Assembly: GCF_039523415.1 (NCBI RefSeq)
Contig: NZ_BAAAFG010000002.1
Location: 424,794 to 488,793 of the forward strand
DNA from: Gangjinia marincola
Lineage (GTDB): Bacteria; Bacteroidota; Bacteroidia; Flavobacteriales; Flavobacteriaceae
Reading direction: 5' to 3'
Length of the DNA stretch: 64,000 nt
The position numbers and the translations under genes were made by a program. A model generated the notes under the pieces. That model was not told where the DNA came from. It worked only from the letters and a program-made list of their open reading frames with translations, and ran no database searches. This document shows, piece after piece, positions 7,956 to 16,921 of the stretch. How positions within the stretch are numbered: the stretch's first letter is position 1; each line of letters starts with the position of its first letter.

Positions 7956-8927
7956 CTATTCCTCTCTATGCATTAAGGATTCTCCAAATTGTTTTAATCC
8001 TTTTTTACGCTTAGGCGATACATTGATTTGATCCAGCTCATAAAATGCTTTATCTGTGTAACGTTTGATTTCGGCTTTGATCGATAGATCGGCTTTGCTG
8101 CGCACAAAGATCTCTTTAACTGTATCTACTTTAGTATCTGAAATTGCTGTAGCGGAAAACAATTCGTTTATGGTGGTTTTATCTGTTTCAGATCCATTGA
8201 GCAATGCTTCTAAATACAGGTATGTTTTTTTATTTTCAATGATATCGCCTCCTACTTGCTTGCCAAATGTTTCGGGATTGCCAAAAGCATCCAGATAGTC
8301 GTCCTGTAGTTGAAACGCAATGCCTAACAGCCTCCCGTAATTATAGAGGTGTTCCTGATCTTCCGCAGAAGCGCCACCAATAATAGCTCCCATTTGTAAA
8401 GCGGCCGCTACCAAAACTGCGGTTTTGAACTCGATCATTTTCAAATATTCATCAATGGTAACATCATCCCTGGTCTCAAACTCAACATCGTATTGCTGCC
8501 CTTCACAAATTTCTAAAGCAGTTTTAGAAAATAAGGTGATCAATTGTTTGTTTACTAAAGGTGAATATGATTCAAAACACTGATATGCCTGGATTAACAT
8601 AGCGTCACCGGATAGAATCCCGGTATTAATATCCCATTTTTCGTGAACTGTAGGTTGATTACGTCGCAGTGGCGCAGCATCCATAATATCATCATGAATC
8701 AAGGTAAAATTGTGAAAAATCTCAATGGCCAGGGCAGCATCTAATGCCTTTTTGGGCTCCTCTCCAAACAAATCGGTCGCCATTAATACCAAAATTGGTC
8801 TCATTCGCTTGGCCCTTAGCTGCAAGATATAGGCTATGGGATCATATAACCCCTTAGGCTCTTTTATTAAAATCTTTGATCGTAAGTAGCTTAGAAATAA
8901 TTCACGATAGACCGTGATTGCGTCCAT
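7956..8927 (-). CDS. Polyprenyl (geranylgeranyl-type) diphosphate synthase
   Basis: 323 residues, usual length for a trans-isoprenyl diphosphate synthase. The first Asp-rich motif is DDIMD at 79-83, followed by the family's RRNQPTVH. The second is QLQDDYLD near residue 210, followed by the usual FG..E..GK..GGD sequence. KRMRPIL near residue 40 is the substrate-binding Arg segment. It joins isopentenyl diphosphate to allylic diphosphates for quinone, carotenoid or lipid carrier synthesis in the cytosol. Chain length cannot be fixed with confidence from the residues before DDIMD. Divergent from the TetR gene at 9050, with 122 bp between. Confidence 0.9.
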   Translation of the reverse strand: MDAITVYRELFLSYLRSKILIKEPKGLYDPIAYILQLRAKRMRPILVLMATDLFGEEPKKALDAALAIEIFHNFTLIHDDIMDAAPLRRNQPTVHEKWDINTGILSGDAMLIQAYQCFESYSPLVNKQLITLFSKTALEICEGQQYDVEFETRDDVTIDEYLKMIEFKTAVLVAAALQMGAIIGGASAEDQEHLYNYGRLLGIAFQLQDDYLDAFGNPETFGKQVGGDIIENKKTYLYLEALLNGSETDKTTINELFSATAISDTKVDTVKEIFVRSKADLSIKAEIKRYTDKAFYELDQINVSPKRKKGLKQFGESLMHREE

Positions 8928-9033
8928 AGTTTTTTTGCTAAAATACTGGTTTTTATCTCGATCAAAAGTTACAGGAATTGTTAAAGTAATGTAAAAACCA
9001 AGGAAACTTAAAAAGTTTTAAAAGTTTCCGTAG

Positions 9034-9041
9034 TAGTTTTG
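9034..9041 (+). promoter_or_regulatory. Bacteroidota -7 element before the efflux operon
   Basis: TAGTTTTG fits the TAnnTTTG -7 consensus and ends only 8 nt before the ATG of the TetR gene. A transcript starting at the usual distance would have almost no leader. No clear -33 TTG was found. Confidence 0.45.
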
Positions 9042-9049
9042 CGGCATCA

Positions 9050-9655
9050 ATGAGAGACGAAATTTTGAAACAGTCGACAGATTTATTTCTGGAACGAGGA
9101 TTTAAAAGTGTAACAATGGATGATATTGCACAGGATATGGCAATTTCAAAAAAGACCATTTATCAGCATTTTAAAAATAAGACTATTCTTGTCGAAGAAA
9201 GCGTTGAGACACTGTACCATCTTATCTGCAATGGGATTGATCATATAACACAGCAACGACAAAATCCCATAGAAGAATTATACGAGATCAAAAAATTTGT
9301 GCTCATGCATCTAAAGGGAGAGAAATCATCCCCTATTTACCAGCTTCAAAAATACTATCCTAGAATTCATGCTTCAATACGCAAGCGCCAATTTGAACAT
9401 ATGCAGGATTGTATGATTGATAATATTAAAAGAGGTATTGCACAAGGGCTTTTTAGAGAAAATCTCAATGTTGAATTTGTTTCTCGTATTTATTTTATAG
9501 GTATGACAGGGATTAAGGATAACGACATGTTCGATGAGAACATTTTTCATAAAGAAAATCTTCTTGAGATGTACCTAGAATATCATCTAAGGGGCATTGT
9601 AACTCCAAAGGGTAGAAAACGACTTAACCAATTAATAAATTCCAACCACGAATGA
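9050..9655 (+). CDS. TetR/AcrR-family transcriptional regulator of the efflux operon
   Basis: 201 residues. The N-terminal helix-turn-helix is typical: LERGFKSVTMDDIAQDMAISKKTIYQHFKNK at about 14-44. The rest is a variable helical ligand-binding and dimer domain. Its TGA overlaps the ATG of the TolC gene (ATGA at 9652), so it is cotranscribed with the pump it probably represses. This TetR-TolC-MFP-RND order is common in Bacteroidota. The inducer is unknown. Confidence 0.9.
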   Translation: MRDEILKQSTDLFLERGFKSVTMDDIAQDMAISKKTIYQHFKNKTILVEESVETLYHLICNGIDHITQQRQNPIEELYEIKKFVLMHLKGEKSSPIYQLQKYYPRIHASIRKRQFEHMQDCMIDNIKRGIAQGLFRENLNVEFVSRIYFIGMTGIKDNDMFDENIFHKENLLEMYLEYHLRGIVTPKGRKRLNQLINSNHE

Positions 9656-11025
9656 TACAGCGAATGACCACCAGTATCTTTCTACTATTTAGCCTGTTTA
9701 TTGTACGGGGCCAATCGTTAGAAAGTGAATATAGTTTTACCTTGGAGGAAGCAATAGATTTTGCTTTAGAAAACAGCTATCAGTCGATTAATGCCCGTCG
9801 GGATGTGGCAAAGGCTATTAAGCAAAAATGGGAAACTACCGCGATGGGATTACCACAAATTAACGGTGGGGTAGATTACCAAAATCAGCTAAAGCAACCT
9901 GTTACATTTATCCCTGCTAATGCCTTCGACCCTAATGCTTCAGGTGATGAGCTGATTCCTGTTGTTTTTAGTCCTGAGCAATCGATGGCCGCTACCGCTA
10001 CACTTTCACAATTAATTTTTGATGGTTCTTATCTTGTGGCTTTGCAGGCTGCCAAAACCTTTTTACAATTTTCTGACAATGCCTTAGAAAAAACGCAGCT
10101 TGAAGTCAGGAAAGGAGTGATTAATGCATATGGAAGCGTTTTACTTACCAATGAAACTATTTCCATTTTTGAAAAAAATGTGAAAAATCTACAAAAAAAT
10201 CTTGATGAAACTATTCAAATTTTCAAAAATGGGCTCACCGAAGAAGAGAGCGTAGAGCAACTACAAATTACCCTGGCACAAATTAAAAATCAGCTTGAAA
10301 ATACTAAACGCCTCCAATCCATTGCTTATCAAATGTTTAATCTGGCAATTGGTTTAGATGTACAGAATGAGGTTACTCTTTTAGACGATCTTACGTCGCT
10401 AGCGCTGCAAAATACTAGTAAGCAGCTGGTCGAGCAACAATTAGATATTACGAATAATGTTGATTATAAAATTGCCCTAAACCTCACAGAGCAACGTGAA
10501 CTTGAACTCAAACAACAGAAAAGCTTTGCTTTACCTTCCTTAACAGGTTTTATCAATTATGGAGCAAATGCGGCAGGCAATGAATTTAATTTTTTTAGTG
10601 ATGCAGAATGGTTTGAATCTTCAATCCTTGGAGTATCCTTACAAATCCCATTATTTAGTTCTGGAATGCGAAGCGCTCAAACGGCAAGAGCAAAGATTGC
10701 ATTAGAACAAGCCAAGACAGATTTTGATCAAACTCAGCAGGAAATACAATTGGCACTTGATTCTGCCAGAAGCAACTATCTCTTTGCCGTACAAAATCTG
10801 GAAACAGTTCAAAATAATCTGTCATTAGCAGAACGCATAGAAAATAAAAATCAAATAAAATTTACTGAGGGTCTATCTACCAGCTTTGAACTGCGCCAGG
10901 CACAAACTCAATTGTACGACTCGCAACAAGAAGTGTTACAGGCCATGGTTGATTTGATTAATTATAAAGCCGACCTGGAGACTATTTTGAGTATCCCTCA
11001 AATAAACGTATCCAACCAAAACTAA
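9652..11025 (+). CDS. TolC-family outer-membrane efflux channel
   Basis: 457 residues with a signal peptide ending VRGQ. Two repeats of long coiled-coil helices are visible: the first has FTLEEAIDFALENSYQSINARRDVAKA and the second ITNNVDYKIALNLTEQRELELKQQKSFALPSL. It contains the family's FTEGLSTSFELRQAQTQLYDSQQEVLQA segment. TolC proteins form the trimeric outer-membrane exit duct of tripartite pumps. The ATG overlaps the TetR stop; the MFP gene follows 20 nt after the stop. Confidence 0.92.
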   Translation: MIQRMTTSIFLLFSLFIVRGQSLESEYSFTLEEAIDFALENSYQSINARRDVAKAIKQKWETTAMGLPQINGGVDYQNQLKQPVTFIPANAFDPNASGDELIPVVFSPEQSMAATATLSQLIFDGSYLVALQAAKTFLQFSDNALEKTQLEVRKGVINAYGSVLLTNETISIFEKNVKNLQKNLDETIQIFKNGLTEEESVEQLQITLAQIKNQLENTKRLQSIAYQMFNLAIGLDVQNEVTLLDDLTSLALQNTSKQLVEQQLDITNNVDYKIALNLTEQRELELKQQKSFALPSLTGFINYGANAAGNEFNFFSDAEWFESSILGVSLQIPLFSSGMRSAQTARAKIALEQAKTDFDQTQQEIQLALDSARSNYLFAVQNLETVQNNLSLAERIENKNQIKFTEGLSTSFELRQAQTQLYDSQQEVLQAMVDLINYKADLETILSIPQINVSNQN

Positions 11026-11045
11026 CTACGATTAAAACATTCAAT

Positions 11046-12218
11046 ATGAAACTCACATTTTTAAAATTCTTGTCCCTATCCCTGCTCTTAATTTCATGTG
11101 GCGGCAACAAGAAAAAGTCAGTCGAAGATACGATTGCTTCAAAAAACCTTGAAGAAATTCAGGAGTTGCGGTCTTCGCTAAAAACAGAACAGTCTGAACT
11201 TAATGATAAATTAACCCGCCTGGATGCAGCGATTAAAAAATTAGATCAATCTGATAATGCTGCTTTGATCACCGTAAAACAAGTGAGCGATACACTTTTC
11301 AATCATTATGTAGAATTGCAAGGTAATGTTAGCACGAAAAAGAATGTAATCGTTTATCCCGAAATGCAGGGAGTATTACAACGTGTGTATGTCAAAGAAG
11401 GTGATAACGTAAGAAAGGGACAATTATTAGCTACCATAGACGATGGAGGATTATCCAGCCAGGTCGCTCAAGTTGAAACACAAGCTGCTTTGGCTAAAAC
11501 AACTTTTGAACGACAAAAAGCACTTTGGGAACAGCAAATCGGTTCAGAAATTCAGTATCTACAGGCAAAAAGTAATTATGAAGCCGCTCAAAATCAAGTA
11601 AACCAAATGAAAAGTATGTTAGGAAAAACTTCGGTGAGGGCACCTTTTAGCGGAGTAGTTGATGATGTCATTACAGAGCAGGGAACTGTTGTGGCTCCTG
11701 GTTCGCAACTCTTTAGAATCGTAAATCTAGATGATATGTACATCAAGGCAGATGTGCCAGAACGTTATATAAAGGACATTCAACCCGGTAAAGAAGTTAT
11801 TGTTAATCTACCCATTTTAGGAGAACAAATTAAGACAAAAGTACGTCAAACCAGTAATTACATTAATCCTAGTAACCGTACTTTTTCCATTGAAGTAGCA
11901 GTACCCAACAAAAAAGGATTAATCAAGCCAAACCTTACAGCACGTCTTAAGATAAATGATTATACCAAAGAAGACGCGATCTTGATCCCATTAAATATTA
12001 TTTCTGAAAATGCCGATGGAGAGCAATTTGTATATCTCGTTCAACAGGATTCAACGAATAGTGATGTCAATATTGCCAATAGAAAGATCATCTCTACCGG
12101 AAAATCCCAACAAGATTTTATCGAAGTAACCAATGGATTGGCGAGTGGAGATAAGATAATTGTTGAGGGTGCAAGAAGTGTTAAAGACGGTCAAGAGGTA
12201 TCGATTGTTGAATACTAA
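11046..12218 (+). CDS. Efflux RND transporter periplasmic adaptor (membrane fusion) lipoprotein
   Basis: 390 residues. Lipoprotein signal ISC|GGNKKK. A coiled coil at about 30-75 (LEEIQELRSSLKTEQSELNDKL) precedes the adaptor body. The barrel-sandwich halves are at 110-135 (GVLQRVYVKEGDNVRKGQLLATID) and 195-225 (VRAPFSGVVDDVITEQGTVVAPG), with a helical hairpin between them. Then come the beta-barrel and membrane-proximal domains. It bridges the RND pump and the TolC channel. The expected next gene, the RND permease, is displaced by the four-helix-bundle element (12226-12654). Confidence 0.92.
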   Translation: MKLTFLKFLSLSLLLISCGGNKKKSVEDTIASKNLEEIQELRSSLKTEQSELNDKLTRLDAAIKKLDQSDNAALITVKQVSDTLFNHYVELQGNVSTKKNVIVYPEMQGVLQRVYVKEGDNVRKGQLLATIDDGGLSSQVAQVETQAALAKTTFERQKALWEQQIGSEIQYLQAKSNYEAAQNQVNQMKSMLGKTSVRAPFSGVVDDVITEQGTVVAPGSQLFRIVNLDDMYIKADVPERYIKDIQPGKEVIVNLPILGEQIKTKVRQTSNYINPSNRTFSIEVAVPNKKGLIKPNLTARLKINDYTKEDAILIPLNIISENADGEQFVYLVQQDSTNSDVNIANRKIISTGKSQQDFIEVTNGLASGDKIIVEGARSVKDGQEVSIVEY

Positions 12219-12225
12219 TAAGACG

Positions 12226-12245
12226 TTAGTTGATAGCCTTTAGTT
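12226..12245. repeat. Left inverted repeat of four-helix-bundle element 1
   Basis: TTAGTTGATAGCCTTTAGTT. The reverse complement of 12635-12654 matches it at 18 of 20 positions, with the first 11 bases perfect. The pair brackets the four-helix-bundle gene with about 390 nt between, so the RNA could fold into a long stem with the ORF in the loop. Confidence 0.75.
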
Positions 12246-12262
12246 ATTAGAAATATAATAAA

Positions 12263-12623
12263 ATGGAAAGCACTCATTTTAGCTTTGAGGATTTAAATGT
12301 ATATCAAAAGTCACTGGCTTTTATTGATGTCGTTTATTCTTTAGTAAAGGATTTTCCAAGTGTTGAACGCTTTGAGCTTTCATCTCAATTTTTAAGAGCT
12401 TCTTCTTCCATTGCATTAAATATAGCAGAAGGAGCTGGTGATACAAACCAGCAGTTCAACCGGTTTTTAAATATTTCGCAAGGGTCGATCAGGGAATGTA
12501 TTGTATGCATAACAATTGCCAAGAGACAAAAATACATCAGAGGATCAATTACAGTCAGCTAGATTTCGCTTAGTTGAGCTAGCTAAAATGATAAAAGGGT
12601 TACAAAAGCATTTAAAGAAATAA
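12263..12623 (+). pseudogene. Four-helix-bundle (23S rRNA intervening-sequence type) protein gene with a frameshift
   Basis: The first frame codes for 99 residues with the family pattern: FEDLNVYQKSLAFID, SSQFLRASSSIALNIAEGAG, FNRFLNISQGSIRECIVCITIAKRQ. It then ends early at 12562. One frame over, starting at the A5 run 12528-12532, the reading continues with NTSEDQLQSARFRLVELAKMI and GLQKHLKK to a TAA at 12621-12623, which is exactly the missing fourth helix. One extra A in the run explains the break: either a real mutation, slippage, or a sequencing error. It lies alone between the MFP and RND genes, flanked by inverted repeats. The family's function is unknown beyond being carried in rRNA intervening sequences. 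Confidence 0.8.
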
Positions 12624-12634
12624 AATTTAGTACG

Positions 12635-12654
12635 AACTAAATTCTATCAACTAA
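12635..12654. repeat. Right inverted repeat of four-helix-bundle element 1
   Basis: AACTAAATTCTATCAACTAA, the partner of 12226-12245. Similar words (ACTATTGACTAAAG at about 12664-12677) follow, so the repeat may be present in more than one degenerate copy on this side. Confidence 0.75.
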
Positions 12655-12686
12655 TTACCATTAACTATTGACTAAAGACAACAATA

Positions 12687-15600
12687 ATGAGTGCAAAGAA
12701 AAAACAAGTAGATAAAGAATTTAAGCTCTCCAGTTGGGCAATTGATAATCCTACCGTAATCTGGGTAATGATGGCACTTTTCTTTGTATTGGGCTTGAGT
12801 GCATATTTTAGTATGCCCAGAGAAAACTTTCCTGAAATCAATGAAACTAAAATCTACATCTCTATTCCCTATCCCGGTAACACGAGTGAAGATATTGAAC
12901 GCCTCATTGTGGATCCTCTTGAGGATGAATTACGAAATTTAAGTGGTGTGGTAGAAATTCTATCCACTTCACAAGAAGATTATGGTATTATTACAATTGA
13001 GTTTGATGAAGATATACCGGTTGAGCAGGCAAAGCAGGATGTAAAAGATGAAGTAGATAGTGAGAAAGCAGGAGAAGACTGGCCGACTTTTAATGGTGCG
13101 AAAGTAGAGCCCAATGTATTTGATTTAAGCATGTCTGAAGAGATTCCCATTCTTAACATCAATATCACAGGGAACTATCCCGTAGAAAAATTGAAGGAGT
13201 ATGCTGAATTACTTCAGGATCGTATAGAAGATTTACCTGAGATAAAAGCAGCCGACATAAGAGGTGCCCAAGAAAAAGAGGTTGAAGTAGCTGTAGACAT
13301 CTACAAAATGATGGCTGCTCAAGTGACCTTTAATGACATCATTAATGCCATTAGAAATGAAAACATGACCATGTCTGCGGGGAACCTTATATCAAGTGGT
13401 CAACGCAGGACAATTAAAGTATTAGGTGAAATCGAAACTCCGCAGGAGTTAGAAAATTTTGTTATTAAGACAGAAAATGATGCCCCCATTTACCTAAGAG
13501 ACATAGCGAATGTTACATTTTCTGAAGAAGATAAAACCACCTATGCCCGTGAATTTGGTCAAAGCGTAGTTATGCTAGATGTAAAAAAGCGATCGGGCAA
13601 AAATATGATTGAGGCGGTAGAAAAAATCGATGACATCATGGCTGATATGGAAGAGCGCATTTTTCCGCCGGACCTTACATTATCTAAAGCTAACGATCAG
13701 AGTGAGAAGACCGAAAATCAAGTTACTGACCTTGTAAATAACATCATCTTTGGGATTATTTTGGTGGTGGGTGTACTTATGTTCTTTTTAGGATTTAGAA
13801 ATGCGTTATTCGTAGGATTCGCTATACCCATGTCAATGTTTATGTCCTTCATGATACTTTCGGCATTAGGATATACGATGAATACCATGATCTTGTTTGC
13901 ACTGATTATGGGCCTTGGGATGTTGGTTGACAACGGTATTGTTGTGGTAGAAAATGTCTATCGTCTCATGGATGAAGAAGGGATGTCGCGCATTGAAGCT
14001 GCAAAAAAGGGAATTGGGGAAATAGCCTTTCCTATCATTATTTCAACATTAACAACTGTAGCAGCATTTGTTCCCTTAGGGACCTGGCCGGGAGTTATGG
14101 GTGAATTTATGATATACTTTCCTATAACGCTTTCAGTGGTACTGGGATCCTCGTTATTCGTCGCTATTTTCATTAATTCCATGTTAGTTTCACGATTTAT
14201 GGACGTACGTGAACGCAGACTTACACGAAAACAGCTCATCTTTTTATCAGCAGTTATGATTCCCATAGGTATTTTAATCATGTTGATTGGAGGAGCCGTA
14301 AAAATTCTGGGTACGCTCATCATTTTTGTTGCACTTATGTTTTGGGTATATACCTACTTCCTAAAAAAAGCTGCGACCTATTTTCAACGGAATTTTTTAA
14401 CTAAACTGGAAAGCCGTTACCAACGTTTTCTAACCTGGGCCCTAAAGGGTAAAAAGCCTGTTTTCTTCGTGGTCGGAATATTTCTTTTACTCTTCCTAAC
14501 CTTAGGTGGTTTTGGAGCGTCGGTAGGTGCAAAGAGAACTAATATTGAATTCTTCCCTGATAATAAGCCTAACCAAATCATAGTATACATTGAGTATCCG
14601 GAAGGAACAAGCATTAATAAAACCAATGCTATCACCAAAGAAATTGAACAGCGTGTTTATAATGTAGTAAATGATGATGAGTACAAGGCTGATAGTAACT
14701 ATAATTTCTTAGTTGAATCTGCTGTTTCACAGGTAGGTGAAGGTGCCGGGAATCCCCAAACAGATGGAGGAAGCAGTGCAGAAATGCCACATCGTGCTAA
14801 GATTACAGCTACCATGCGAGAATACAAATACCGCAAAGGAAAAGACTCTGAAGTGCTACGCGCAAAAGTCCAGGAAAACCTGAAAGGAATCTACCCGGGT
14901 GTTGCCATCTCTGTAGAGAAAGATGCAGTAGGTCCCCCGGCGGGATATCCCATTAATATTGAACTTGAGGGAACAGACTATGATGAGCTGATTAATACAG
15001 CCGAAAAAATGCGAAATTTTATCAATCAAAAGAATATCGCAGGGATTGACGAACTAAAGATTGATGTAAATAAAGGAAAACCCTCTACTAAAGTACTGGT
15101 TGATCGTCAAAAGTCTGGTGAGTTAGGTGTACCCGCAGGAATGGTGGGAAACCAATTAAGACGTTCCTTGTTTGGTGAAAAAGCCGGAATCTATAAAAAC
15201 GACGGAGAGGATTACGATATCTACGTACGTTTTAATGAAGATGATCGGTATGACGCATCTGCCTTGTTTAATCAAAACATAACATTCAGAGATCAGGCAA
15301 CCGGTAAGATCAAGGAAGTTCCTATCAGCGCTGTTGCGACCCAGCAAAACACCTCTTCGTTTAGCGCAATAAAGCATAGGGATACAAAACGTGTTGTAAC
15401 GGTATACTCGGCCTTGGCACCGGGATATACTGATGCAGGAGCAGTGGTAGAACAGGTTCAAAATGAAATGCAAAGCTTTACTGAAAAACCTGAGTCAATC
15501 AAAATTGACTACACCGGTCAAATTGAAGAACAGAATAAGCAAATGGCATTTCTAATGAGTGCATTCTTTGGAGGTCTGGGCTTAATCTTCTTTATTCTTA

Positions 15601-16205
15601 TTTTTCAGTTTAGTTCTATTTCAAAGCCGACCATCATTATGATTGCGATCTTTTTAAGTTTTATTGGTGTTTTTGGTGGAATTGTCATTACCGGGGCACC
15701 TTTTGTGATTATGATGACCATGATGGGCATTATTTCACTGGCAGGAATTGTGGTTAACAACGGTGTAGTGTTGTTAGATTACACTCAATTGCTTATAGAT
15801 CGTAAGATTGTGGCGCTAGAGTTACCAGATGATGCTTTGCTTTCTAAGGAAGACATTCAAGATGTTATTGTTAAAGCGGGTCGTGCCCGTCTTCGACCGG
15901 TAATTCTTACGGCAATTACGACTGTATTAGGATTAATTCCATTGGCGATAGGAGTTAACATAGATTTCTACTCGTTGTTTGCAGAATTCGATCCTAAGTT
16001 TTACTTAGGAGGAGATAACGTAATTTTTTGGGGACCCTTGGCCTGGTCGGTTATTTACGGACTAATAATTGCGACCTTTTTAACCTTGATCATCGTTCCC
16101 TTATTATTCTATATCGTTTATCGCACAAAAATCAAGATACGCAGCTGGCGCGGTAAACCTACCGAATCGAATGAGACTAAAGCGGATTATAAAAAAGCTG
16201 CTTAA
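12687..16205 (+). CDS. RND-family efflux permease (AcrB/HAE1-like)
   Basis: 1172 residues, longer than the usual 1030-1060. The N-terminal membrane segment is at about 20-40, followed by the porter domain start PGNTSEDIERLIVDPLEDEL. The TM block at 350-500 has the FALIMGLGMLVDNGIVVVENVYR motif with the proton-relay Asp. A second large periplasmic loop follows, then the C-terminal TM block at about 960-1150 with GIISLAGIVVNNGVVLLDY and GRARLRPVILTAITTVLGLIPLA. Extra length lies around the central TM segments and the C-terminal loop (DPKFYLGGDNVIFWGPL). Energy comes from the proton gradient; substrates (drugs, lipids or toxic compounds) cannot be told. Last gene of the TetR-TolC-MFP operon. Confidence 0.93.
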   Translation: MSAKKKQVDKEFKLSSWAIDNPTVIWVMMALFFVLGLSAYFSMPRENFPEINETKIYISIPYPGNTSEDIERLIVDPLEDELRNLSGVVEILSTSQEDYGIITIEFDEDIPVEQAKQDVKDEVDSEKAGEDWPTFNGAKVEPNVFDLSMSEEIPILNINITGNYPVEKLKEYAELLQDRIEDLPEIKAADIRGAQEKEVEVAVDIYKMMAAQVTFNDIINAIRNENMTMSAGNLISSGQRRTIKVLGEIETPQELENFVIKTENDAPIYLRDIANVTFSEEDKTTYAREFGQSVVMLDVKKRSGKNMIEAVEKIDDIMADMEERIFPPDLTLSKANDQSEKTENQVTDLVNNIIFGIILVVGVLMFFLGFRNALFVGFAIPMSMFMSFMILSALGYTMNTMILFALIMGLGMLVDNGIVVVENVYRLMDEEGMSRIEAAKKGIGEIAFPIIISTLTTVAAFVPLGTWPGVMGEFMIYFPITLSVVLGSSLFVAIFINSMLVSRFMDVRERRLTRKQLIFLSAVMIPIGILIMLIGGAVKILGTLIIFVALMFWVYTYFLKKAATYFQRNFLTKLESRYQRFLTWALKGKKPVFFVVGIFLLLFLTLGGFGASVGAKRTNIEFFPDNKPNQIIVYIEYPEGTSINKTNAITKEIEQRVYNVVNDDEYKADSNYNFLVESAVSQVGEGAGNPQTDGGSSAEMPHRAKITATMREYKYRKGKDSEVLRAKVQENLKGIYPGVAISVEKDAVGPPAGYPINIELEGTDYDELINTAEKMRNFINQKNIAGIDELKIDVNKGKPSTKVLVDRQKSGELGVPAGMVGNQLRRSLFGEKAGIYKNDGEDYDIYVRFNEDDRYDASALFNQNITFRDQATGKIKEVPISAVATQQNTSSFSAIKHRDTKRVVTVYSALAPGYTDAGAVVEQVQNEMQSFTEKPESIKIDYTGQIEEQNKQMAFLMSAFFGGLGLIFFILIFQFSSISKPTIIMIAIFLSFIGVFGGIVITGAPFVIMMTMMGIISLAGIVVNNGVVLLDYTQLLIDRKIVALELPDDALLSKEDIQDVIVKAGRARLRPVILTAITTVLGLIPLAIGVNIDFYSLFAEFDPKFYLGGDNVIFWGPLAWSVIYGLIIATFLTLIIVPLLFYIVYRTKIKIRSWRGKPTESNETKADYKKAA

Positions 16206-16214
16206 AACAAAAAA

Positions 16215-16232
16215 CCCCGCCAATTGGCGGGG
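16215..16232. terminator. Bidirectional rho-independent terminator
   Basis: CCCCGCCAATTGGCGGGG is a perfect palindromic stem with an A-run before it and TTTT after it. It lies between the convergent RND permease (ends 16205) and the lipoprotein gene ending at 16253, so it can serve both strands. Confidence 0.9.
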
Positions 16233-16252
16233 TTTTATTTACTAGATACAAT

Positions 16253-16804
16253 TTACTGCTTCGTAAATGTATAGGTGATTTCTGTCCTAGTTGTGGTAAT
16301 CGCATTATTGGCGTTTACCTCAACGACATTTTCAAAAGTCAAAACTAATGAATTATCATTGATTGTTGTTAACGTATACGTTCTAGTACCACCTGCTCCA
16401 GAAAATGTAACTTCATCTGTATCATTGTTATATGACCAACTTGAAGAAAATTCATCCCCATCCACATATGTAACCGTCGTAAATTCATCTTCGCTACCAT
16501 CTTCAAACTCCTTTTGAGAAATAAGAGTGTACGTTCCTTCAGCTTCTACGGTATTCGGATCTGCTGTGAAGTCAAGTGTAAAATCTGTATCGTTTGTATC
16601 ATTAATAGTAGTATTGAAAAAGGGAGTAGAATTATTCCCGACCGTTGTCTCTTGATCTTCGTTTCCTTCTACATTGGCTAATGCCCAAACTCCTACAAAA
16701 TCTTCTTCTTGAGGTCCACTTGGTCCACCATCGTCATCATCTCCACAAGAGAATGAAAAGGCAACAAAAAGACCTAATAATAATGCATTTACTTTTTTCA
16801 TCAT
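16253..16804 (-). CDS. Lipocalin-like surface lipoprotein
   Basis: About 183 residues from the MMKK start at 16804. The open frame extends 25 codons further but lacks signal features there. Lipoprotein signal AFSFSC|GDDDDGG, with an acidic run after Cys, points to surface exposure. The body begins FVGVWALANVEG, the usual N-terminal strand of lipocalin-like domains in Bacteroidota, and is rich in Thr and Asp beta-strands (DFTLDFTADPNT, TLTTINDNSLVLTFE, EITYTFTKQ). Ligand and role are unknown. Confidence 0.75.
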   Translation of the reverse strand: MMKKVNALLLGLFVAFSFSCGDDDDGGPSGPQEEDFVGVWALANVEGNEDQETTVGNNSTPFFNTTINDTNDTDFTLDFTADPNTVEAEGTYTLISQKEFEDGSEDEFTTVTYVDGDEFSSSWSYNNDTDEVTFSGAGGTRTYTLTTINDNSLVLTFENVVEVNANNAITTTRTEITYTFTKQ

Positions 16805-16865
16805 TGCTATTTTAAAATTAGTCGGCAAATATAACCAGAAAATTATCAGATTATTGCACAATAAA

Positions 16866-16902
16866 AAAGCTGGACCCAAAGAAATTCTTCTGACCCAGCT
16901 TT
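16866..16902 (-). terminator. Hairpin terminator after the MORN-type gene
   Basis: On the minus strand AAAGCTGG pairs with CCAGCTTT (8 bp, 21-nt loop with further pairing through GGGTC/GGACCC-like bases), followed by a T-run. It lies 20 nt past the stop at 16922. Confidence 0.7.
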
Positions 16903-16921
16903 AAATGTTTTTATAAATCTA

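Noticed and set aside
12263..12562. Taking the 99-residue four-helix-bundle ORF as a complete gene
   Set aside because: The family's last helix is encoded directly after it in the next frame, so the short ORF is a frameshift product.
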